Assembly (NCBI GenBank): GCA_944320485.1
Contig: CALUHQ010000039.1
Location: 1-37,150 of the forward strand
Direction of reading: 5' to 3'
From: Candidatus Methanomethylophilaceae archaeon
GTDB lineage: Archaea > Thermoplasmatota > Thermoplasmata > Methanomassiliicoccales > Methanomethylophilaceae
Length of the DNA: 37,150 nt
The notes below the pieces were generated by a model that ran no database searches, was not told the DNA's origin, and saw nothing but the letters and a program-made list of their open reading frames with translations. This document shows positions 32,601 to 37,150 of this stretch, piece by piece (position 1 is the stretch's first letter; each line of letters starts with the position of its first letter). Made by a program: the position numbers and the translations under genes.

Positions 32601-33423
32601 GCCCGTCCGGGGTGTACACCCCCGAGCAGTCCCTGGAGTTGTTGAGCTGGGAGAACGGGGTGGCCATGGCGATGGCGTCCACCCTGCTCCTCCCGTCCTC
32701 GGTGAAGTATTCGCGGACGACGGCGACGCTCCCCTCGTTTCCGTCGGTCCTGCTGGCCACCGACGAGAAGAACACGGGGATGATGTTCATGCTCTGGGAC
32801 TCCGTCTCGCGGATGAACGCGTCGATGTGCTCCAGGTTCCCGTAGATCCAGATGTTGGAGGTGAACATCAGGCCGACCGTGGGTTTGGACGGGTCCAGAT
32901 GGGTCAGGTACCCCTCCAACGTCACGTCCCTGTCGAAGTCGGGGTGGTAGATGCCGTTGGGACGCTGCTCCACGGGATCCGGTACGTCCCCCTCACCAGT
33001 GACGGCCAGATGCACCCATTGGACGATGGCGCGGTCGTTCTCCGCCCCGCGCCTCCTGATGAACTCGCGGAGCCTCATGTACTCACTGTCATCACCTTTG
33101 AAGAGGTCGCGGTATACCAGCGAGACCTCCAGGTTCCCGGAGTAGACATAGACGTATCCTGGACATTGCCTCAGGACCTTCTCCCACTGCTCGAAGCGGC
33201 GCATCCTGGTCGGATCGGCCATCACTCTTACGAGGACCAGGTCGGCCGCCTTGGTCCTGAGGACAAGTTCGTGATAGAGCAGAGGGTCGTCGTCTATGTC
33301 GGAGTCGTTCGCGCAGAACAGGTCGAGTTCCCAGTTGTTCTCCCGGCAGACATCCTCCGCCGGTGCGCGGAACGAGGAGGCGTCGACGCTCTGTATCGTG
33401 ACATAGACTATTCTGAGGGGCAT
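29683..33423 (-). CDS. cobN: CobN/BchH-like metal chelatase large subunit
   Basis: The product is 1246 residues, the usual CobN/BchH size. These proteins hold the tetrapyrrole while AAA+ partners drive insertion of Co, Mg or possibly another metal. Conserved blocks are VGLMFTSNIWIYGN, the VHVGTHGTLEWLPGRSVGLSG core near residue 545 split around its Trp, YPYVIDDPGEG, GGYVLPGPSGAPTRG, IIWATDTMKTNGDD, VRVFGCPPGAYGPG and GRGLHGESMRDEF. The metal cannot be deduced. In anaerobes such genes are often called cobN with chlI/chlD in place of cobS/cobT. Operator 5 is two bases from its ATG, giving an almost leaderless mRNA. It is divergent from chlI-chlD, as expected for a single chelatase complex. Confidence 0.92.
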   Translation of the reverse strand: MPLRIVYVTIQSVDASSFRAPAEDVCRENNWELDLFCANDSDIDDDPLLYHELVLRTKAADLVLVRVMADPTRMRRFEQWEKVLRQCPGYVYVYSGNLEVSLVYRDLFKGDDSEYMRLREFIRRRGAENDRAIVQWVHLAVTGEGDVPDPVEQRPNGIYHPDFDRDVTLEGYLTHLDPSKPTVGLMFTSNIWIYGNLEHIDAFIRETESQSMNIIPVFFSSVASRTDGNEGSVAVVREYFTEDGRSRVDAIAMATPFSQLNNSRDCSGVYTPDGQNYFHMLTDVPVFQAMSVSSHFADYEESAEGLSKGDFGMNVIWPEVDGQIITVPFASNERGRGGPKVYTPLPDRIRHLVSTIGAWARLRRKPASERRIAILMYQSRPDSGRIGGAAGLDTMQSVRDMLDRMSSLGYTVDHVPETSRALTDEILDNITNDLEWSSEERVREKAAAMVPMSDYEPEYGKLSEFNRRRMEEIWGKPPGTVSVQDGRFVIPGIVNGNVYIGYQPLRSWADQMESVYHNPVVPMPHQYLAFYRWLKYTFKADAVVHVGTHGTLEWLPGRSVGLSGKCFPDLVLDSIPNIYPYVIDDPGEGIQCKRRSEAVLIGHMCPTMARAGSYDALEAVDGPLQEVFKNTAAEGEQRKAMVSEVLDAARKADLLKELGIPDDISPEDFEGELGRIHDYITDIKDTIIRDGLHVLGRAPEGELLTESVYSLTRVRNGDVPSLRSAVASAMGYELDALLDDSSGKTGGELNSAVLDRIDGRVMSLISDMQTAGYARDECLRLAAEIGDSDDLARTVGYICDTLVPNLARMTDEMGNMMHAFEGGYVLPGPSGAPTRGNADILPMGRNFYGIDPDIVPTKAAWEIGRRMADQMIERYTKEKGSYPTEVGFIIWATDTMKTNGDDVAYILWLMGVKPVWSSSGGQVIGLEPVPLEELGRPRIDVTVRITGLFRDAFPNLIDLIDDAVKMIAGLDESDENNALAANLRKDIVDGMADGLTVDEARRRASVRVFGCPPGAYGPGVNHAIESSDWETVQDLADIYITWGSCAYGRGLHGESMRDEFVRRFSKVQATVKNMPDREIDLLDIDDVYGYLGGMNSFVRAYGNKDAMSFMGDGSDPDRVRVRDTREELGFVYRSKVLNPKFVDGLKRHGYRGVAEIANLTEYTFGWDATSDIVDDWMYERLANTYLFDEDTRRWMEDENPHAMADMMDRLFEAIDRGMWDVRPETLDRLKDIYLELEGRIEEVQDR

Positions 33424-33424
33424 A

Positions 33425-33441
33425 TTGGATGATAAATCCCA
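33425..33441. promoter_or_regulatory. Operator 5, TTGGATGATAAATCCCA (cobN-like gene)
   Basis: On the minus strand it is TGGGATTTATCATCCAA, two bases before the ATG at 33423. A box A, ATTAATATCA, lies at 33443-33452 on the same strand. One base departs from TTGG in the distal half-site. Confidence 0.66.
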
Positions 33442-33588
33442 CTGATATTAATCATCCCCTCAATGTGATACGGTCCCAGCGGAATTTTCGATATGCTGGT
33501 TATTTGTTTGAGAATGAATCCGGGCGTGATTCGGGACCTTCCCTATGCGTGACAATAATCATCCATACATCTGGTTTATATCGGATAG

Positions 33589-33605
33589 ATGGATTTATCA
33601 TCCAA
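33589..33605. promoter_or_regulatory. Operator 6, ATGGATTTATCATCCAA (chlI-chlD)
   Basis: Its core is the same as operator 5 (GGATTTATCATCCAA). It follows a box A, TTTATATC at 33575-33582, and ends 13 bases before the ATG at 33619. The divergent 195-base gap between cobN and chlI is AT-rich and contains only these two promoters, plus a lone ATCCA half-site near 33561. Confidence 0.66.
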
Positions 33606-33618
33606 CTAAGTGAGGCCC

Positions 33619-34644
33619 ATGGACAAGCTGCTATTCCCATTCGTATCGATCGTCGGCCAGGATGACATGAAGAGGGCGTTGCTCCTCAACATCGTGGATC
33701 CCGGCATCGGAGGCGCTCTCATCAAAGGCGAGAAGGGGACCGCCAAATCGACCACCGTCAGATCCCTTTCCCAGATCCTCCCTCCGAGGTCGGTCGTCCC
33801 CGGCTGTCCCTTCGGATGCGACCCGTCGAGGCCCGACAGGCTCTGCCCGTACTGTGCGGAGCGGCTGTCCGTAGAGGGGGGTCTCCCATCGGAGGAGGTC
33901 CCGATGAGGGTCGTGGAGCTTCCGCTCAGTGCCACGGAGGACCGTGTGTCCGGGACCCTGGACATCGAGCACGTACTGAAGACGGGTGAGAAGAGGTTCG
34001 AGCCCGGGGTCCTGGCGCAGGCCAACGGCAATCTCCTCTATGTGGACGAGGTGAACCTGCTGGACGACCACATCGTCGACCTCCTGCTCGATTCAGCCGC
34101 CATGGGAGTGAACTACGTGGAGAGGGAGGGCGTATCGTTCTCCCACCCGTCCAGGTTCGTGCTCGTCGGCACCATGAATCCGGAGGAGGGCGAGCTCAGG
34201 CCCCAGCTCCTGGACAGGTTCGGCCTCTCGGTCGACGTCCACGGCGACCGCGACACGGCCAAGAGGATGGAGGTAGTCCGCAGGAGGCTCGCGTTCGACT
34301 CCGATCCGGAGGGGTACACGGCATCCGTCGCCGTGGAGACCGAGGCCATGCGCCGCAGGATCATCGACGCGAGGGCGATGCTTTCCAAGGTCACGGTGCC
34401 CGATCCAGTACTCGAGGCGGTCGTAAGCATCACAACCCACTTCGGGGTGGACGGCCACCGCGCCGACATAACGATGCTGAAAGCGGCCAGGGCGAACGCC
34501 GCCCTGGAGGGTCGTCCAACCGTCATCGCTGACGACATCCGCACTGTGGCCACGCTGGTCCTGTCGCACCGCATGAGGCGCAGGCCGTTCGAGGAGGAGG
34601 CCTTCGACCCCGAGGAGCTGGAGACATGTCTCAAGGGGATCTGA
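33619..34644 (+). CDS. chlI: ChlI/BchI-like AAA+ chelatase subunit
   Basis: The product is 341 residues. AAA+ motifs: Walker A GEKGTAKST (37-45), Walker B LLYVDEVNLL (D143/E144), sensor-1 GTMNPEEGELRP and Arg-finger region LLDRFGL. Between Walker A and the next strand an insert carries four Cys, C63, C67, C76 and C79 (GCPFGCDP and LCPYC), a likely metal site not found in plant ChlI. It provides ATP-driven force for the CobN-like chelatase. GTG 33610 would add three residues. The last 19 bases overlap chlD. Confidence 0.93.
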   Translation: MDKLLFPFVSIVGQDDMKRALLLNIVDPGIGGALIKGEKGTAKSTTVRSLSQILPPRSVVPGCPFGCDPSRPDRLCPYCAERLSVEGGLPSEEVPMRVVELPLSATEDRVSGTLDIEHVLKTGEKRFEPGVLAQANGNLLYVDEVNLLDDHIVDLLLDSAAMGVNYVEREGVSFSHPSRFVLVGTMNPEEGELRPQLLDRFGLSVDVHGDRDTAKRMEVVRRRLAFDSDPEGYTASVAVETEAMRRRIIDARAMLSKVTVPDPVLEAVVSITTHFGVDGHRADITMLKAARANAALEGRPTVIADDIRTVATLVLSHRMRRRPFEEEAFDPEELETCLKGI

Positions 34645-37100
34645 GCTTCCCGTTCGCAGCTGTCCTCGGTATGGACGACGCCAAGCGCGCGATCATGTGC
34701 GCGGCGGTCTGCCCCTGCATCCGTACCGTGCTGATCCGCGGCGGCCCCGGTTCCGCGAAGACGGTGCTTTCCAGGGCGGCCGGACGTCTGACCGGCAGGC
34801 GCGTGGTGAACGTCCCCCTGAACGTCACCGAGGAGATGCTCTTCGGCGGCATGGACGCCGAGGCCACCATACGGGAGGGCCGCGCCGTCATGCAGAGGGG
34901 TCTCCTCTCGGAGGCCGACGGGGGGATCCTCTACGTGGACGATGTGAACCTCATGGACCAGCGCATGCTGGCATCCCTGCTGGACTGCGTGTCGTCGGGC
35001 CGCGTGGTCGTCGAGAGGGAGGGCGTCTCCGGGGAGTACCGCTGCGACACGCTGATGATCGCCACGATGAACCCGGGTGACACGGACATCAGCCCACATC
35101 TGCTGGACAGGTTCGATCTGTGCGCCTACTCGGACTTCCCGGACGACGACGTCCGCGGGAGGGAGGAGATCCTCCGCAGGAACTCGGCCTTCGCCGGGGA
35201 TCCGGAGGGTTTCGTGTCCATGTATGCGGACGAGGAATCCGAGCTCCGCGAGAGGATCGCCCATGCGGCGAGGATACTCCCGCTTGTCACGATCTCCGAC
35301 GATCTGCTCGGGGTAGCCGTCGAGCTGGCCGCCAAGGTCTCCGCCGACGGCTTCCGCGGGGACATCGCCATGGCGGAGACGGCTTCCGCGCTCGCCGCCC
35401 TCAACGGCAGGGACGAGGTCCTGAGGAAGGATGTGGAGGAGGCGGCGATGATATGCCTCGCCCATCGCAGGAACTACTCCCAGCCGCCCACGCCGCCGGA
35501 GCCTCCGCGGCAGGATCGGGACGAAGAACAAGACCGGTACGAGGAGCCCCCGCAGGGGCCATCCCCCGACGACGGTCGCGACGACTCCCTGGACGGCCGC
35601 GAGGAGCCTTCGGATCTCCCGCAGGACCTCCGGGACATGCTTGACGAGATGATGTTCGAGATCGGGGAGCAGTTCAGGGTCATCGACTACCTGCAGGACG
35701 GCAGGAGGGTCATCCGCACCACCTCGAGCCGCAAGGGCAGGAGAGCCATGGCCGAGAGCAAGGACTCCACAGGAAGGTATGCCCGCTCCAGGATCCCGGA
35801 AGGCCGCGTGTCCGATGTGGCGTTCGACGCCACCGTACGCGCCGCCGCGCCCTATCAGAGAGGCAGGGACCACGGGACTCTCGCGATTGCCATCGAGAAG
35901 CAGGATATCAGGCGCAAGGTGAGGGAGCGCCGCTCCGGCTGCACGATACTCTTCCTCGTCGACGCCAGCGGGTCATTGGGCGTGCGCAGGAGGATGGCCG
36001 CCGTCAAGGGGGCCGTGCTGTCCATGCTCCGCGACAGCTACGTCAAGAGGGACCGCATCGGTATGATGGCCTTCCGCAGGGACTCCGCAGAGCTGATACT
36101 TCCTCCCACCAGGTCAGTGGAGTACAGCTACCGCAAGCTGGAGGGGCTCCCCACGGGAGGGAGGACGCCCCTGGGCCAGGCCCTGATCACCGTGAACGAG
36201 TTCATGACCTCCTATTCGAGGTCCCATCCCGGCGAATCATGCTACATCGTCCTCATCACCGACGGACGCGCCAATGTCCCCCTGCGCGAAGGGGCCGATG
36301 CAAACGAGGAGGCGAGGGAGCTCGCCGCAGACATGACGATACCGCAGGTGCGGTGGATTGTCGTCGATGCCAGCACGGGGTACATAAGGTTCGACAACGC
36401 CGAGCGTCTCGCCGAGGAGCTCGAGGGCACATACTTCAGGCTCGAGGATCTGAACGCCGACAGGCTCGCTGAGAGCGTGAGGTCCGTGATTGGTCGAAGC
36501 CGTCGAGTCCGAAAGCCGGGAATCGGTTGTTCGGAAGGAACGATAGGTGTCGGAGGGGGCAGTCTGCTGGGTCGCCCCCTCCGTGGTGTCACCATGATGA
36601 GAAGGAGGAAAGATGTTCGCGCCTCACGCCGCTTTGGCCATCTCCAGGAGCTTTCCGAGCATCCTGGAGCATGCGTACTCCATGGATGCCTCGTTCTCGT
36701 TCAGCATCTTGATGTAATCCTCCTGGTGCTCGGGCCGGGGGGAGCTGACGATTATCTTCCCTATCATCTCGAGGGTGGCCGCGGTGTCCTTCCTGTCTTC
36801 CAGGTCTGTCACGGCCAGGAGGTCGAGGATCATCACATCGGCCCTCAGGACGTAGATGATGGATCTTCCAACCTCGATGTCAATCTCGCCATTCCTGATG
36901 GCTTCGACATAGGCGAGGATTTTCGCGGCCTTCCCGAGGAGCCCCTGGTCCGGCTCGTCGCGGCCGGAGTCCTTTTCTCCGAGGACCGCCAGGTCGCTGT
37001 ACGCCCATCCCAGCAGCAGGGTCATGCGATAGCTCCTCTCCTCTTCCGGAACGGATTCGATCGTCCGTATGCATCCGGAGTACTCGCCGAGGCTCTTTAG
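34626..37100 (+). CDS. chlD: ChlD/BchD-like AAA+ and VWA chelatase subunit; 3' end overruns
   Basis: Residues 1-280 are an AAA+ domain: Walker A GGPGSAKT (39-46) and a Walker B ending VDD, not DE (D105/D106). A Pro/Asp/Glu-rich linker spans about 283-335. The C-terminal VWA domain has MIDAS Asp446 in VDASGSL, later TGGRTPLGQAL and ITDGRA. It bridges ChlI and the CobN-like subunit. The expected end is around residue 620-635 (FRLEDLNADRLAESVRSV, near 36490). No in-frame stop occurs there; the frame continues through the terminator hairpin at 36551 and antisense over the next gene to 37100. One base skipped just before 36487 would meet a TGA. Only the first ~630 residues are credible. Confidence 0.85.
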   Translation: MSQGDLSFPFAAVLGMDDAKRAIMCAAVCPCIRTVLIRGGPGSAKTVLSRAAGRLTGRRVVNVPLNVTEEMLFGGMDAEATIREGRAVMQRGLLSEADGGILYVDDVNLMDQRMLASLLDCVSSGRVVVEREGVSGEYRCDTLMIATMNPGDTDISPHLLDRFDLCAYSDFPDDDVRGREEILRRNSAFAGDPEGFVSMYADEESELRERIAHAARILPLVTISDDLLGVAVELAAKVSADGFRGDIAMAETASALAALNGRDEVLRKDVEEAAMICLAHRRNYSQPPTPPEPPRQDRDEEQDRYEEPPQGPSPDDGRDDSLDGREEPSDLPQDLRDMLDEMMFEIGEQFRVIDYLQDGRRVIRTTSSRKGRRAMAESKDSTGRYARSRIPEGRVSDVAFDATVRAAAPYQRGRDHGTLAIAIEKQDIRRKVRERRSGCTILFLVDASGSLGVRRRMAAVKGAVLSMLRDSYVKRDRIGMMAFRRDSAELILPPTRSVEYSYRKLEGLPTGGRTPLGQALITVNEFMTSYSRSHPGESCYIVLITDGRANVPLREGADANEEARELAADMTIPQVRWIVVDASTGYIRFDNAERLAEELEGTYFRLEDLNADRLAESVRSVIGRSRRVRKPGIGCSEGTIGVGGGSLLGRPLRGVTMMRRRKDVRASRRFGHLQELSEHPGACVLHGCLVLVQHLDVILLVLGPGGADDYLPYHLEGGRGVLPVFQVCHGQEVEDHHIGPQDVDDGSSNLDVNLAIPDGFDIGEDFRGLPEEPLVRLVAAGVLFSEDRQVAVRPSQQQGHAIAPLLFRNGFDRPYASGVLAEAL
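36551..36583. terminator. Perfect 10-bp stem hairpin after chlD
   Basis: CGGAGGGGGC (36551-36560) pairs exactly with GCCCCCTCCG (36574-36583) around a 13-base loop. It lies between the convergent chlD and repeat-protein genes and marks where chlD should already have ended. Confidence 0.6.
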
Positions 37101-37148
37101 CAACTCCGCCTTCTCCAGGACCCTGGTGCTGTTGCCGACCCCTTTCAT
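36624..37148 (-). CDS. Helical repeat (TPR-like) protein, function unknown
   Basis: The product is 174 residues from an ATG two bases inside the window edge, so the true start could lie outside. It is all-helical by appearance: LEKAELLKSLGEYSGCIRTI and YRMTLLLGWAYSDLAVLGEK suggest repeat pairs of the tetratricopeptide type. A block EIDIEVGRSIIYVLRADVMILDLLAVTDLEDR follows, broken by charged turns, and the C-terminus is LGKLLEMAKAA. No catalytic motif is seen. It is convergent with chlD beyond the terminator and has no operator copy in view, so it is probably outside the regulon. Codon bias supports this strand over the antisense chlD extension. Confidence 0.6.
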   Translation of the reverse strand: MKGVGNSTRVLEKAELLKSLGEYSGCIRTIESVPEEERSYRMTLLLGWAYSDLAVLGEKDSGRDEPDQGLLGKAAKILAYVEAIRNGEIDIEVGRSIIYVLRADVMILDLLAVTDLEDRKDTAATLEMIGKIIVSSPRPEHQEDYIKMLNENEASMEYACSRMLGKLLEMAKAA

Positions 37149-37150
37149 CT

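Noticed and set aside
36527-36712. A small plus-strand ORF at the chlD terminator
   Set aside because: It crosses the hairpin and runs antisense to the repeat-protein gene, and has no recognisable protein features.
1-37150. tRNA, rRNA, CRISPR arrays, insertion sequences or attachment sites
   Set aside because: I saw no cloverleaf with a CCA-compatible end, no regularly spaced repeats, no transposase and no flanking direct repeats. Absence is by eye only.

Overview
This is GC-rich archaeal chromosomal DNA. The archaeal core genes are the C-terminus of an archaeal-type S-adenosylmethionine synthetase, ribosomal protein eL40, an archaeal topoisomerase I with four zinc ribbons, enolase, HypA/HypD and NikR. 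Promoters have archaeal TATA boxes, often so close to the start codon that the mRNA must be leaderless or nearly so. Frequent AGG arginine codons, the nickel and hydrogenase maturation genes, and nitrogenase-like plus CobN-like genes suggest a methanogen-related euryarchaeon. Methanomassiliicoccales (Thermoplasmatota) is my best guess, from gene content only.

Positions 1 to about 17,300 are mostly housekeeping. In order they hold the MAT C-terminus, a winged-helix protein, a TIM-barrel protein, eL40, a receiver-DUF835 protein, enolase, a small Cys-rich protein, TopA, an unknown ORF, NikR, an asparagine-synthase-like ATP pyrophosphatase, a RimK-like ATP-grasp ligase, FolC, endonuclease III, HypA, HypD, an unknown protein, an AlkD-like glycosylase, an O6-alkylguanine methyltransferase, a DUF1848 protein and MntP. 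A zinc-ribbon/repeat protein (17,261-18,271) and an immunity-like protein (18,543-19,244) lead into the accessory region.

Positions 19,200 to 36,600 form one coherent accessory locus. It encodes a NifH-NifD-like fusion, a NifK-like partner and a membrane-anchored protein. Next come an ABC-2 exporter pair and a FecBCD-type importer, made of an ATPase, a dockerin-bearing binding protein and two permeases. A CobN/BchH-like giant chelatase subunit and its ChlI and ChlD AAA+ partners complete it. Six near-identical 17-bp palindromes (TTGG-N9-CCAA) lie between TATA box and start codon of all six transcription units, and I found no other good copy in the window. The locus therefore looks like one regulon. 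Its enzyme set parallels dark bacteriochlorophyll synthesis (BchHID chelatase plus BchLNB reductase), but in a non-phototrophic archaeon and coupled to importer and exporter. My inference is a metal- or tetrapyrrole-responsive system that imports, metallates and/or reduces a tetrapyrrole-like compound. The substrate and product cannot be read from the sequence.

Three plus-strand genes (7,622, 22,623 and 34,626) have no stop where their protein should end and read on antisense through a convergent neighbour. This suggests frameshifts or assembly errors. No stretch over 300 bases lacks a gene; the longest gaps (4,529-4,809, 18,272-18,542, 24,878-25,098 and 33,424-33,618) hold promoters, palindromes and operators. 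I saw no tRNA, rRNA, CRISPR array or insertion sequence.
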